The position numbers were made by a program, and so were the translations under genes. From positions 46,610-110,609 of the forward strand of contig NZ_CAJYBT010000009.1 of NCBI RefSeq assembly GCF_913064665.1: DNA of 64,000 nucleotides, read 5' to 3'. This DNA is from an uncultured Thioclava sp. (lineage in GTDB: Bacteria > Pseudomonadota > Alphaproteobacteria > Rhodobacterales > Rhodobacteraceae). The notes below the pieces were generated by a model that made no database searches, was not told where the DNA came from, and saw only the letters and a program-made list of their open reading frames with translations. This document shows, piece after piece, positions 42,855 to 53,613 of the stretch (position 1 is its first letter; the number at the start of each line of letters is the position of its first letter).

Positions 42855-44015
42855 TCACAAAGCTTCCGCGATGCGCCGCAGCATGGCAAGGTTTTCCGCG
42901 TCCACACCAGCCTCTTTGAAGCCGCGATCCGCGGAATTGACCGCAATTACGGCATTATGGGCGGGGTTGATGTAGATATATTGGCCGTAAATCCCGTGGG
43001 CGAAATAATCGCCGCCATGTTGGGCCGTATCTGTGGGCACCCACCATTGATAACCATAGCCCGCCCCGCCCGGCGCTTGCAGTGAGGTTGAGGCCTTAAC
43101 CCAATCGGCGGGCACGATCTGGCGGCCCTGCCATTGCCCATTTTGCAGGAATAGCTGCCCAAAGCGCGCATAATCACGGGTGCGCAGGTTCAGCCCGCCA
43201 AGCACAAAGGATGTGCCCTCACCATCCGTTAACATCACTGGTGAGGCCTCCAGCCCCAGCGGCTTGATGATCAGATCGTCCATCGCCACCGCCGGATCAG
43301 CCCCCGTCGCCCCCGCGATCACCATGCCCAGCACATGGGTGTCAATCGAGACGTAATGCATCCGCGCGCCGGGATCAGCCGCGCGCATCTTCAGCCCAGC
43401 GGCGAAATCATCCATCGACCCGCCCAGCGCCAGCACCCGGCCCATGCGATTGATGTCGGAATTGTAGTCAAGGTAGTCCTCGTTGAAAGCTACCCCCGAG
43501 GACATCGTCAGCACATCGCGAATGCTCGCCCCGTCATAGGCCGAGCCTTTGAGCGCGGGCGCATATTGCGTCACCTGCGCGTTTAGATCGGGGATCGTGC
43601 CGTTGTCATGCAAAATACCGAAGGTGGCGGAGAGAAAGGATTTCGCCACCGACCAGCTAATGCGTTCATCATCGGGCTTGGTGTCGCGGTAATAGTGCTC
43701 AAACACTTGCTGGCCGTTATGCAAGACCACCAGCCCTGTCACCCAGCGCCGGTCAATCCAATCCTGCGCGCCTGTAGGCAGCGTGATCTGCGCCCCCTTG
43801 GGCAAAGGCACCACCGGCCCCGCGCCGCGATCAAGAACGCGCGAGCGAAACAGCGACGGCATATTCGAAAAATTAGCCGTGATCCGGTCGGCATTGAACA
43901 GGTGATTGACCGCCCAAAGCCGCGCGATTTCCTGACGCTTCCAAATCGCCAGCCCCGCCACGACGATCACCAAAACAGCCAGTATCCGCAACGTCCAACG
44001 CAGAAATTTCCGCAT
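42855..44015 (-). CDS. Serine hydrolase, beta-lactamase/class C family
   Basis: 386 residues from ATG 44015 (GGGGAGGGG upstream). One N-terminal hydrophobic anchor (TLRILAVLVIVVAGLAIW). Active-site SVAKSFLSATFG (SxxK) near residue 138, and Tyr motif equivalents in DYLDYNSDINR; the third motif appears as HGIYGQ near the C-terminus. Penicillin-binding-like esterases of this kind act in the periplasm on amides or esters; physiological substrate unknown. Upstream of the DUF2237 gene by 16 bases. Confidence 0.82.
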   Translation of the reverse strand: MRKFLRWTLRILAVLVIVVAGLAIWKRQEIARLWAVNHLFNADRITANFSNMPSLFRSRVLDRGAGPVVPLPKGAQITLPTGAQDWIDRRWVTGLVVLHNGQQVFEHYYRDTKPDDERISWSVAKSFLSATFGILHDNGTIPDLNAQVTQYAPALKGSAYDGASIRDVLTMSSGVAFNEDYLDYNSDINRMGRVLALGGSMDDFAAGLKMRAADPGARMHYVSIDTHVLGMVIAGATGADPAVAMDDLIIKPLGLEASPVMLTDGEGTSFVLGGLNLRTRDYARFGQLFLQNGQWQGRQIVPADWVKASTSLQAPGGAGYGYQWWVPTDTAQHGGDYFAHGIYGQYIYINPAHNAVIAVNSADRGFKEAGVDAENLAMLRRIAEAL

Positions 44016-44193
44016 AGTCCCCTCCCCAGGATTATTTGGAACAAAGCAAACACGCGCCGCCCCGCTCTCACAAGCAGGACGGCGCGTCACCACGGAAATT
44101 TGCGGGTCGCTTTGGCGCGGCATCGCCCAGCGCACGGACCCCCAGCGCACGGCACATTACCGCGTGCAACGCAGGCTTCGCTGCCGCGTGCGA

Positions 44194-44703
44194 TCAGTAA
44201 ATATAGCGGATCTGATCAGACCAATAGCGTTCCATCCGGCGCAGCGTGTGATTCATCTCCTCCATCGCCTCGAACGAGATCACACCGCGCACATCCATAC
44301 CGTTGGCATGACGTTCAAACAGTGCCTCAACCTTCTGGCGCAAATCATTGCCCTTGGGCGTCAGGCGTACCCGCACGGAGCGGCGATCAATCTCACAGCG
44401 CTGGTGGTGCATATAGCCTGCTTCAACCAGCTTTTTGAGGTTATAAGACACGTTGGAGCCTTGGTAATAGCCGCGTGTTTTCAACTCACCCGCCGTGACC
44501 TCATTCTCTCCAACATTGAATAGCAAAAGCGCCTGAACCGGATTGATCTCAAGGATATTGAGTCTTTCAAACTCATCCTTAATCACATCCAGAAGCAGGC
44601 GATGAAGCCGCTCTAACAGCGCGAGGCTGTCCAGATAGCCCGCCATCAGCCCCGGCATTCCCGGCGCGGGCGTCATATCACTTACCGATTTCTGCACGGT
44701 CAT
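44194..44703 (-). CDS. MarR-family winged-helix regulator (LdtR-like)
   Basis: 169 residues. Winged helix: INPVQALLLFNVGENEVTAGELK, then SNVSYNLKKLVEAGYMHHQRCEIDRRSVRVRLTPKG, the classic MarR DR(R)SxxxxLTxxG wing. The YYQGSNVSYNLKKL element and C-terminal ERYWSDQIRYIY resemble alphaproteobacterial LdtR proteins, which link to cell-wall L,D-transpeptidase control. Next to a periplasmic serine hydrolase gene, but no evident operator was found. Target genes unknown. Confidence 0.85.
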   Translation of the reverse strand: MTVQKSVSDMTPAPGMPGLMAGYLDSLALLERLHRLLLDVIKDEFERLNILEINPVQALLLFNVGENEVTAGELKTRGYYQGSNVSYNLKKLVEAGYMHHQRCEIDRRSVRVRLTPKGNDLRQKVEALFERHANGMDVRGVISFEAMEEMNHTLRRMERYWSDQIRYIY

Positions 44704-44819
44704 TCGATTCTCCGCGAGTTCGCATCCACAGATGTAAAACTGGCGGAAAATGGCAAAGATACCGTTAAGCAGCCCAAACGCTTGTTATTTGGGCGATTTT
44801 CGCACGAAATCGCGCGTCC

Positions 44820-45091
44820 TTACTCCTGCGGAGTGTGGCGCGCGCGGGCAAATTCGCCGATCTCGGCCAGCAAATCCCGATACTGCGCCGGGCCGGGCTG
44901 CGCCCCCGACACCCATGGGTAGAGGTCTTGATCGTTCTCCTCAAGCAAGAGGTCATACAGATCAAGGCTGGGCGCATCGAGCCCAGCAAGCCGCGCGTCC
45001 GAGAACGGCCCGAGGATCATGTCCATCTCTTTGGTGCCCCGCCGCCAACTGCGCATCCGCATCCGCTTGATCCGTGACTCTGCCGTTTCGC

Positions 45092-45095
<4 letters not shown>
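44820..45095 (-). CDS. sdhE: Succinate dehydrogenase assembly factor SdhE
   Basis: 91 residues with the family signature RRGTKEMDMILGPF (RGxxE) near residues 18-31 and LDLYDLLLEENDQDLYPWVSG. SdhE/SDHAF2 proteins assist covalent FAD attachment to succinate dehydrogenase flavoprotein. The start overlaps the preceding XRE regulator stop by 4 bases; the sdh genes themselves are not in the window. Confidence 0.92.
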
Positions 45096-46757
<1,662 letters not shown>

Positions 46758-46788
46758 GGCGGAAAACGGCCAGCGGGGACACAGGTAA

Positions 46789-47190
46789 ATGGGCGATCTG
46801 CCAGAGTATTACTTCCGGGTGAAAGACAACGGCGCGGCGGTGTTTCGTGTCGATACCGAGAACCGTCAGCGCCGCATCGAGATGGATCAGATCGCGGTCG
46901 TCAATATCCGCAATGGCGAGATCAAACCCCAAGGCGAGCGCGCGCTCACGCCCGAGGACCGCACCGAGATCGAAACTTGGATCGCCCATCGCCGCGAGGT
47001 TCTGGCCACGCGCGAGGTCGATGACATCCTGCGCGCCGTCGATCACCTCAACCTTGTGACGCAATGGGCGCAATCGAAGGCTACCGACACCCAGCTTGAG
47101 GAAATCACCGACACGCTTTTGCTGACGATGCATGACCTGCGCACAGTTCTGGTGCGCAAAAAGGCGGATCGGCTATTGGCAAAAGGCTAA
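46789..47190 (+). CDS. Conserved hypothetical protein
   Basis: 133 residues, no signal peptide or hydrophobic segment. Opening DLPEYYFRVKDNGAAVFRVDTENRQ looks beta-rich, followed by ALTPEDRTEIETWI and a helical C-terminal half (REVLATREVDDILRAVDHLN). No family function recognised; the composition and codon use match neighbours and the reading frame is clean. Start ATG 46789 with a GGGGACACAGGTAA context. Same strand, 31 bases after the aminotransferase. Confidence 0.75.
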   Translation: MGDLPEYYFRVKDNGAAVFRVDTENRQRRIEMDQIAVVNIRNGEIKPQGERALTPEDRTEIETWIAHRREVLATREVDDILRAVDHLNLVTQWAQSKATDTQLEEITDTLLLTMHDLRTVLVRKKADRLLAKG

Positions 47191-47210
47191 GCGCGTCAGA
47201 TCCGCGACTT

Positions 47211-47786
47211 CTAGCCTTTGAAGATGAACCCTGAAACCGGATAGACGCTGCCCAGCGCATTGGGCTGGCTCATCACGCGGACCTTGCTCCAGTCATTCTT
47301 GGGCGACACATCCATCACGACCATGCCCAGCGACACCTGATTGCGCTTCCAATTGGCGTGATCGATGCGAATTTGGCGCGACGAGTCGATGGCCGAGACA
47401 ACCGCGACATGGCCGAGCGGAATCTTGCGGTTTGCCGAAAACGCCATCACCGCCCCGACTTTGGGGGCGTGGCTGCGCTGATAGCTGCCCTGCGCCTGCG
47501 CCCACCACGTCCGCGCATTGCCGCGAATATCGACGCCCGAGGCATTGCGCGCAAACGGCACGCACCAGACCCGCTGACGCTGGGCGCGCATCTTCTTGGC
47601 CACGGCAATCGCATAGGCGCGGCGTTCGGGGGAAATCTCGCCCGTCTGATCCTGCGCGCTGGCAAAATTCATCGCCCCTGTCGCGCCAAGATTGCTGCCA
47701 TCGGAACAGGCGGCAACACTCAGCAGCGCAACAATAAGAAGCGGCAGCCGGAAGGTTAGTTTCGGAGCGGTCACGCTATGGGGCAT
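47211..47786 (-). CDS. CHAP-domain lipoprotein-like peptidoglycan amidase
   Basis: 191 residues from ATG 47786. The N-terminus ends its hydrophobic stretch with LLSVAACSDG, a lipobox-like LSVAAC. CHAP domain: RVWCVPFARNASGVDIRGNARTWW supplies the catalytic Cys, LGHVAVVSAI the His, and IRIDHANWKRNQ the third residue. CHAP enzymes cleave peptidoglycan cross-links. Weak ribosome site; an upstream TTG start is less likely. Converges with the previous hypothetical gene. Confidence 0.85.
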   Translation of the reverse strand: MPHSVTAPKLTFRLPLLIVALLSVAACSDGSNLGATGAMNFASAQDQTGEISPERRAYAIAVAKKMRAQRQRVWCVPFARNASGVDIRGNARTWWAQAQGSYQRSHAPKVGAVMAFSANRKIPLGHVAVVSAIDSSRQIRIDHANWKRNQVSLGMVVMDVSPKNDWSKVRVMSQPNALGSVYPVSGFIFKG

Positions 47787-48011
47787 TGGGTCACTGTCTC
47801 GTTGGCGGCATTGCCGACTTTTTTTCAAGCTTTAGCGAGAAAACCGTGATGCGGGAAAGATAAACTGACCCCGCCAACAGGGCGGCGGCGGAAACTCGCC
47901 AGTCAGAGGACCCAGCCCTTCATTGATGCGCGGCATTTGACACCACGCGACCTTGGGCTAAGACCAAGCGAGACGCCGATAAATGCGATGGGCTTGGCCC
48001 AGGGGGCAGGC

Positions 48012-48761
48012 ATGACGAATTCCGGGACCGTTCTGGTGATGGGCAGCGCGCCAAACGTCACCACGTGCCGTGACTGGCCCAAATCGTATTTCTCCGCGAT
48101 CATCGCGATCAATAACGCATGGCGCGTGCGCGACGATTGGGATTTCCAAGTCGCTCCCGACGATTTCCCCAAGGATCGCTTGCCACAGGCTCTGCGCGAC
48201 AGGCAAAGGCTGATCGGTTCGGCCAGCTATGTGCCGGCAAATAATGACTTTGGCGGCATCATCTATGCGGGGGCGACGATGGTCTTTTCGGCAGGCTATT
48301 GGGCGCTTGCAGAACTGCGCCCGAAAACGATGGTGTTTGTGGGCTGCGACATGGTCTATCCCACGCGCGGCATGACCCATTTCTACGGCTCTGGCACACC
48401 CGATCCGTTGCGCGAGGATGTGACCTTGCGCAACCTCGAGGCCAAGTCAGCCCGGCTGATGGCCCATGCCGCGCGTCAGGGCTGCGCCTGTGTGCGCCCA
48501 GATGGGGGCGAAAGCCGTCTGCTATTTCCCACCGTCACGCTTGAAGAGATCGCGCAGGGCGCGGTGGGTACGTTTCTGCCCGATCCGGACGCGTTTTTGC
48601 AGGTGAAGGCGCGCGAACAGGCGCTGGGGTATTTCGTCAAATCGGGGCGCTATTGGGAAAGCCCGGATGCGTTAAACGTCACAGATGTCGACGCCATCGA
48701 CCAGATGTGGGCGCAGCTTTGTACGCGCAGCGCCCCGCAGCACCGCCCGCTTTCCGCCTAG
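48012..48761 (+). CDS. Hypothetical protein with MAF/DUF115-like N-terminus
   Basis: 249 residues from ATG 48012 (AGGGGGCAGG upstream). VLVMGSAPNVTTCRDW near residue 7 followed by AIIAINNAWRVRDDWDFQVAPDDFP resembles the nucleotide-sugar-like fold of motility-accessory-factor (DUF115) and related proteins that use an internal sugar-nucleotide; TMVFVGCDMVY is a second strand with Cys-Asp. These proteins act on flagellin or surface glycans in other bacteria. I cannot identify the substrate and there is no flagellar or polysaccharide locus nearby. Confidence 0.65.
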   Translation: MTNSGTVLVMGSAPNVTTCRDWPKSYFSAIIAINNAWRVRDDWDFQVAPDDFPKDRLPQALRDRQRLIGSASYVPANNDFGGIIYAGATMVFSAGYWALAELRPKTMVFVGCDMVYPTRGMTHFYGSGTPDPLREDVTLRNLEAKSARLMAHAARQGCACVRPDGGESRLLFPTVTLEEIAQGAVGTFLPDPDAFLQVKAREQALGYFVKSGRYWESPDALNVTDVDAIDQMWAQLCTRSAPQHRPLSA

Positions 48762-48791
48762 CGCAACGCGTGCATCACGCCCCGGGCCAGA

Positions 48792-49487
48792 TCACACACT
48801 CACCACCTCGCGTAGCGCCTCGCGGGTGAGCGTCGCCTTGGTGCCCTCCATCGCGACCGCACCGCGTTTGAGAACATAGAACCGATCGCCCAGATCATGG
48901 GCAAAGTCGAAATACTGCTCGACCAGCACAATCGCCATATCGCCCTTTTCGCGCAGATACGAAATCACCCGGCCAATCTGCTGGATGATATTGGGCTGGA
49001 TGCCTTCGGTCGGCTCATCGAGCAGCAGCAACTTGGGCTTCATCAGCATCGCGCGCGCAATCGCCAATTGCTGTTGCTGTCCGCCCGACAGATCGCCGCC
49101 CCGACGGTTCAGGAACTCTTTGAGGATCGGGAACAGCTCGTAAATCTCATCGGGAATGAAATGTTCCGATTTCGGCAAGCAGGCGAAAGCGGTCTCCATA
49201 TTCTCGCGCACGCTGAGCAACGGAAAGATCATCCGCCCCTGTGGCACATAGCCAAGCCCCGCGCGCGCCATCGCCTGCGGCGGCACACGCCCCATCTCGG
49301 CGCCATCCAGCACCACATCCCCGCCCGAGCGGATATGCGTCCCCGAAATCGCCTTGAGCAGTGAGGTCTTGCCCACCCCGTTCGTGCCCATGATGCAAGT
49401 CACCTCGCCCGCGCGCGCCTGCATGTCGATCCCATACAGGATCTGCGAGCCACCATAATGCAGCGTCAGCCCGCTGGTCCTCAGCAT
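48792..49487 (-). CDS. urtE: Urea ABC transporter ATPase UrtE
   Basis: 231 residues from ATG 49487. Walker A GTNGVGKTSLLKA near residue 38, signature DLSGGQQQQLAIARAM, Walker B LLLLDEPTEGIQPNI, and VEQYFDFAHD after the switch, all as in UrtE (LivF-like). The YGGSQILYGI start is typical. One of the two ATPases of the urea importer. 13 bases after urtD; the TTG 8 codons upstream would overlap urtD. Confidence 0.94.
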   Translation of the reverse strand: MLRTSGLTLHYGGSQILYGIDMQARAGEVTCIMGTNGVGKTSLLKAISGTHIRSGGDVVLDGAEMGRVPPQAMARAGLGYVPQGRMIFPLLSVRENMETAFACLPKSEHFIPDEIYELFPILKEFLNRRGGDLSGGQQQQLAIARAMLMKPKLLLLDEPTEGIQPNIIQQIGRVISYLREKGDMAIVLVEQYFDFAHDLGDRFYVLKRGAVAMEGTKATLTREALREVVSV

Positions 49488-49500
49488 CGCGGTTTTCACT

Positions 49501-50259
49501 TCAGCGTCCAAGATACACCTCGATCACCCGTTTATCCGCCGTCACATGATCCAACGATCCTTCGGCCAGAACCGAGCCCTCATGCAGCACCGTCACCCGG
49601 CAATTCAGACGGCGCACGAATTCCATGTCGTGCTCGACCACCACCACCGCGCGGGTGCGGGCGAGATCGACCAGCAACGCGGTTGTCGCCTCGCGCTCGG
49701 CCAAGGTCATGCCTGCGGCTGGCTCATCGACCAGCAGCAGCTTGGGCTCCTGCGCCAGCAGCATCCCGATCTCTAGCCATTGCTTTTGCCCGTGGCTCAA
49801 CTCACCCGCCTTGCGCGGCAGTTGATCGGCCAAACCGACCTGCGCTGCGATCTCGGCCACGCGGGCGTCGTCCTTGCCCCCCGCCCGCCAGAACAGCACC
49901 TTCCACGGGCTGCGCGCGGCTTTGAGCGCCATCATCAGATTGTCGGTGACCGATTGATCCTCAAACACCGTGGGGCGCTGAAACTTGCGCCCGATGCCCG
50001 CGCGCGCGATCTGCGCCTCGTTGCGCTTGAGAAGGTTGGTGTAATTTTCGCCCCAGCGCACCGTGCCCTCATCGGGGCGGGTCTTGCCGGTCACGATATC
50101 CATGAAGGTCGTCTTGCCCGCGCCATTGGGGCCGATCACCGCGCGCAGCTCGGCCGGGCCGATGTTGAAACTGAGGTTGTTGATCGCCTTGAACCCGTCA
50201 AAGCTGACCGAAATGCCCGACACTTCCAATAGCGTGCCCGTGCCTGCACCGATGGTCAT
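49501..50259 (-). CDS. urtD: Urea ABC transporter ATPase UrtD
   Basis: 252 residues. Walker A GPNGAGKTTFMDIVTGKTRP near residue 41, FQRPTVFEDQSVTDNLMMALK, signature ELSHGQKQWLEIGMLL (SHGQKQ is the usual UrtD variant), Walker B LLLVDEPAAGM, and VEHDMEFVRRL. Start in the 4-base overlap with urtC at 50259. Pairs with UrtE. Confidence 0.95.
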   Translation of the reverse strand: MTIGAGTGTLLEVSGISVSFDGFKAINNLSFNIGPAELRAVIGPNGAGKTTFMDIVTGKTRPDEGTVRWGENYTNLLKRNEAQIARAGIGRKFQRPTVFEDQSVTDNLMMALKAARSPWKVLFWRAGGKDDARVAEIAAQVGLADQLPRKAGELSHGQKQWLEIGMLLAQEPKLLLVDEPAAGMTLAEREATTALLVDLARTRAVVVVEHDMEFVRRLNCRVTVLHEGSVLAEGSLDHVTADKRVIEVYLGR

Positions 50260-51479
50260 TCGCGCGCCTCCTCTTGCTGCAAGCTGCCCGCATCGGGGCC
50301 AAGCGGCGCACCACCGCGCCTCGGCGAGCGCAGCCCCGCGATCAGATCGACCAACCCCGACAGCCCTTTGGGCGCGAGCAACGTGACCAGCACAAAGGCC
50401 AGCCCGAGCAGCACCTGCCACCAATCGACCCATTTGATCGTGTAAAACCCAAGCGGCACATCAGGCACCCGGCCCCCGGTGAACCAGCTTGACACGATGG
50501 AGACGAAAAACGCCCCCATTACCGCGCCATATAGCCGCCCGCGCCCACCAATCGCGACCCAGACCGCCAGATAGATCGAGGCTATCGGCGCCATCTCTCC
50601 GGGGTTGATGATGCCTGCCTGCGGATAATACAGCGCCCCCGCAATCGCCGCGATCACCGCCGTGAGGGCAAAGACAAACAGCTTGAACCCCTCGACCGGG
50701 TAGCCCAGAAACCGCACCCGTGCCTCATCATCGCGAATACCGCGCATCACCGAGCCGAACTTGCCCGCCACAATCGCTGCTGCAAGGAGATACCCCAAAG
50801 CCAACGCCAGCGCCGAGGCCCACAAGAACCAGACCGAGGAATGATCTTGATCCGCGCTCAGCCCGGGAATGTTTTGCAAGCCCGACAGCCCGTTATTGCC
50901 CCGCAGCCCGCTTTCGTTCTGAAACAGATAGAGCGACAGCGCCAACGTCATCGCCTGCGTCAGGATCGACAGATACACCCCCGCCACCCGCGAGCGAAAC
51001 GCCAACCAGCCAAAGACCAGCGCCAGCAGCCCCGGCACCAACACCACCAATAGCAACTGCATCGGCAAGCTGCCCGCAAAGCTCCAGATCGCGGGCAGGT
51101 TCGAGCTGCCTACGACACCGAAAATCTGACTGCCAATCGCGTCTTGCAGCTCTTGCGGGGTCATCGGGAAATCGCTGGCCGAGGCCAGTACGATATCGCG
51201 CGTGCGCTCATACATCAACCACATGCCGATCATATAGCCGCCAAGGCCGAAAAACGCGAAATGGCCAAGGCTGAGAATGCCCGTATAGCCCCAGACCAGA
51301 TCCATCGCGATGGCGATCAGGCACAGGCACAGCGTCTTGCCCAGCGTCTTGACCATCGAGGTTGAGATCACTCCCGGTCCATAGGCGTGACTGAGCAAGG
51401 TGATCGTGAGCGTGAAGATCGCAAGGATCAGCAGGAACCAGATCACCGAGGGGTTCTTGGCCAGAAATCCAGGTCTCAT
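50256..51479 (-). CDS. urtC: Urea ABC transporter permease UrtC
   Basis: 407-residue inner-membrane protein with about ten hydrophobic segments, LivM-like. AMDLVWGYTGILSLGHFAFFGLGGYMIGMWL near residues 60-90 is diagnostic of UrtC; RIRDDEARVRFLGYPVEGFKL-like loop (GIRDDEARVRFLGY) contacts the ATPases. A soluble loop around residues 110-150 is normal for urea permeases. Start 51479 with GGAGGC upstream. Confidence 0.95.
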   Translation of the reverse strand: MRPGFLAKNPSVIWFLLILAIFTLTITLLSHAYGPGVISTSMVKTLGKTLCLCLIAIAMDLVWGYTGILSLGHFAFFGLGGYMIGMWLMYERTRDIVLASASDFPMTPQELQDAIGSQIFGVVGSSNLPAIWSFAGSLPMQLLLVVLVPGLLALVFGWLAFRSRVAGVYLSILTQAMTLALSLYLFQNESGLRGNNGLSGLQNIPGLSADQDHSSVWFLWASALALALGYLLAAAIVAGKFGSVMRGIRDDEARVRFLGYPVEGFKLFVFALTAVIAAIAGALYYPQAGIINPGEMAPIASIYLAVWVAIGGRGRLYGAVMGAFFVSIVSSWFTGGRVPDVPLGFYTIKWVDWWQVLLGLAFVLVTLLAPKGLSGLVDLIAGLRSPRRGGAPLGPDAGSLQQEEARE

Positions 51480-51500
51480 GCGGCTGCCTCCGATGTCGCA

Positions 51501-51562
51501 GCGGGGGTTTCGCACCCCCGCGCCCCCGCGGGATATTTGGACCAAGGGGAAGGGAAAACCGG
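51501..51562. repeat. Intergenic GC-rich hairpin element between urtB and urtC
   Basis: GCGGGGGT / ACCCCCGC arms around TTCGC (51501-51521), then GCCCCCGCGGGATATTTGGA and a purine-rich tail (CCAAGGGGAAGGG). I recall the pattern of a GC hairpin, CCCCCGxGGxATATTT and an A/G-rich tail from many Rhodobacteraceae intergenic regions, which would make it a dispersed repeat; only one copy is seen in this window. Confidence 0.55.
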
Positions 51563-51573
51563 GTTTGCCATGC

Positions 51574-53565
51574 TTAATCCCCCGCCGCCCGGCCCTTGAG
51601 CGCGACGATGCCGCGCGGGCGGAATTGGATGAAAATGATGATGAACAAGATCATGTAAGTTTGGGCGGCCAAGGTGTTGGAGGGGTTGAGGAACTCGATC
51701 CCTTTTTGCAGCCCGCCGATCAGCGTGGCCCCCGCCAGCGTGCCAAAGATCGAGCCAACCCCGCCCACGACCACCGTCATGAAGCTTTGCACGATGTAAT
51801 CCTGTCCCATTTCGGACGTGACCTTGGCGAACAGCCCGATCGCGACGCCCGCGATCCCCGCGATCCCAGAGCCAAAGCCAAAGGCCAGCATATTGATGCG
51901 ATCCGGGTTGATCCCCATCGAGGCCGCCATCGAGGGGTTTTGCGTCACCGCGCGCACCTCCAGCCCCAGCCGTGTGCGTTTCATCACCCAGAGGTAAAGC
52001 CCGAGGAAAACAAGGGCGAGCACGAAAATCGCGATGCGGATGTAGCTGATCGAAACGATGTCGTTGATCTGCAGCGCTCCATCCAGCCAAGGCGGCGAGG
52101 TCAGCGGGCGCGCCTGCGTGCCGAATATATTCTTGAACAGTTGTTGCAGCGCAATCGAGATGCCGAATGTCGCCAGCAATGTCTCAAGCGGGCGCTTATA
52201 GAGATAGCGGATCACCAGCCTTTCCATCGCCACCCCCGCGCCAAAGGTAATCGCGAAGGCCAGCGGCAGCGCGATCAGGATCGAAGCGGTGTAATCGGGC
52301 ACGAATTGCTGCACCACATAGCCGGTATAGGCGCCCATCGTGATGAACTCGCCATGCGCCATGTTGATCACGCCCATGATGCCAAAGGTGATCGCGAGTC
52401 CAATGGCCGCGAGGAAATAAATTGAGGCCAGCGACAGCCCATCGAGCCCCAGATCGACGCTTTGCATCAGCCCCACCTTGCGACTGACGCGAGCCAGCCC
52501 GGCCTCGGCGGCCTTGGTCACGGCAGCGTCGGGCTCGGCGTAGATATCGGCGTAACTGTGAGCGTCGATCAGGGCCTGCGCCTCGGCCTCGCTGAGGCGC
52601 GGCGCGACCGTGCCCGCCTTGGCCAGCGCGCTATAGGCCAGTTCGCGTTTGGCCGGATCGGACATGTCCGCCAAGGGCAGCCCGCCGACGGAACCATTTA
52701 CCACATTGGCCGCTAGCGCCTGTTTCATCGCCCCATCGCTGATGCGTTCGGGCGCCATCTTGGCCGCGACGAGCAGCGCGTAGGCCTCACCCTCGCTCAG
52801 ATCGCGACCGAGGCGCAGTGTTTTGGCGACATTGCCTTGCGGCGCGCCGTCGAACGCCTTGCGTTGCGTCGCAACCAGCGGGTTCAGCGTCGCACGCAGA
52901 TCGAGCCCGGTATCAGCCCCAAAGCTGTCTATGGCTGCAACACGTTCGCCCGCATCCTTGCCAAAGCGGATCGTCAGCAACCGCTCAAGCCGTTGCTTTT
53001 CCAACCTGATCTGAGCGTCAGGCTCCTGCGCAATCGAGGCCCGCAACGGCGCGAGATGGCTGGCCTCGCCGTCGCGTTCAATCGCCGTCAGCGCCTCGCG
53101 CCGCTTGGTCGGGTCGGGATCGGACAGCAGAAAGCGCACAAGCGCAGCACCGATAACCGCGCGCACGCCGGAATTGGGTTTGACCTCGGAAATCTCGTTG
53201 CGCGGTGCGGTGCCAGCCGACGCGCCCGTCACCGGATCGCTCAGCGCATAGTCTTGGCCCTTCTTTTCGATCAGGAACAGCGTGTCATCAGACGTGCGCA
53301 GCCCCACGCGACGATCCGCCCAAGCCTGCAAAAATCGCGATGCACCGGGGCCGGAGGCTGCGATCTCATCGATCACCGGGCCGATGGTCATGCGCGAGGG
53401 TTTGGCGATTTTCGTGACGTTCCTGGCCAACACCGCCGCCAGCCCGGTTTGCGGGTCAGCACCCTGCCCAGCCGTGGCGGGGGCCATCTGAGCGGCGCTC
53501 TCTTGCGCCACGCCCGGAAGCGCCAGCATCAAGAAAATTCCCAGCGTCATTAATACCTTGCGCAT
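51574..53565 (-). CDS. urtB: Urea ABC transporter permease UrtB (long form)
   Basis: 663 residues: signal peptide (MRKVLMTLGIFLMLALPGVA), a soluble periplasmic region of about 330 residues, then LivH-like permease helices from about residue 365 (LASIYFLAAIGLAITFGIMGVINMAHGEFITMGAYT). The soluble region is the HEAT-like repeat domain normal for UrtB of proteobacteria, and IKKG-like loops precede the conserved SMGINPDRINMLAFGFGSGIAGIAG. Follows urtA by 48 bases with a hairpin between. Confidence 0.94.
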   Translation of the reverse strand: MRKVLMTLGIFLMLALPGVAQESAAQMAPATAGQGADPQTGLAAVLARNVTKIAKPSRMTIGPVIDEIAASGPGASRFLQAWADRRVGLRTSDDTLFLIEKKGQDYALSDPVTGASAGTAPRNEISEVKPNSGVRAVIGAALVRFLLSDPDPTKRREALTAIERDGEASHLAPLRASIAQEPDAQIRLEKQRLERLLTIRFGKDAGERVAAIDSFGADTGLDLRATLNPLVATQRKAFDGAPQGNVAKTLRLGRDLSEGEAYALLVAAKMAPERISDGAMKQALAANVVNGSVGGLPLADMSDPAKRELAYSALAKAGTVAPRLSEAEAQALIDAHSYADIYAEPDAAVTKAAEAGLARVSRKVGLMQSVDLGLDGLSLASIYFLAAIGLAITFGIMGVINMAHGEFITMGAYTGYVVQQFVPDYTASILIALPLAFAITFGAGVAMERLVIRYLYKRPLETLLATFGISIALQQLFKNIFGTQARPLTSPPWLDGALQINDIVSISYIRIAIFVLALVFLGLYLWVMKRTRLGLEVRAVTQNPSMAASMGINPDRINMLAFGFGSGIAGIAGVAIGLFAKVTSEMGQDYIVQSFMTVVVGGVGSIFGTLAGATLIGGLQKGIEFLNPSNTLAAQTYMILFIIIFIQFRPRGIVALKGRAAGD

Positions 53566-53583
53566 CCCGCCCCCTTGGAATTC

Positions 53584-53604
53584 GGCGGGGGATTGCCCCC
53601 CGCC
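53584..53604. other. Intercistronic hairpin after urtA
   Basis: Perfect 8-bp arms GGCGGGGG / CCCCCGCC with loop ATTGC between urtA and urtB. Same arrangement as the hairpin after phnD: a strong stem just downstream of the binding-protein gene. Confidence 0.65.
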
Positions 53605-53613
53605 ATCGGTCGA

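Noticed and set aside
51574..53565. UrtB with 330-residue extra N-terminal domain as a novel fusion
   Set aside because: The long periplasmic region with signal peptide is usual in proteobacterial UrtB.
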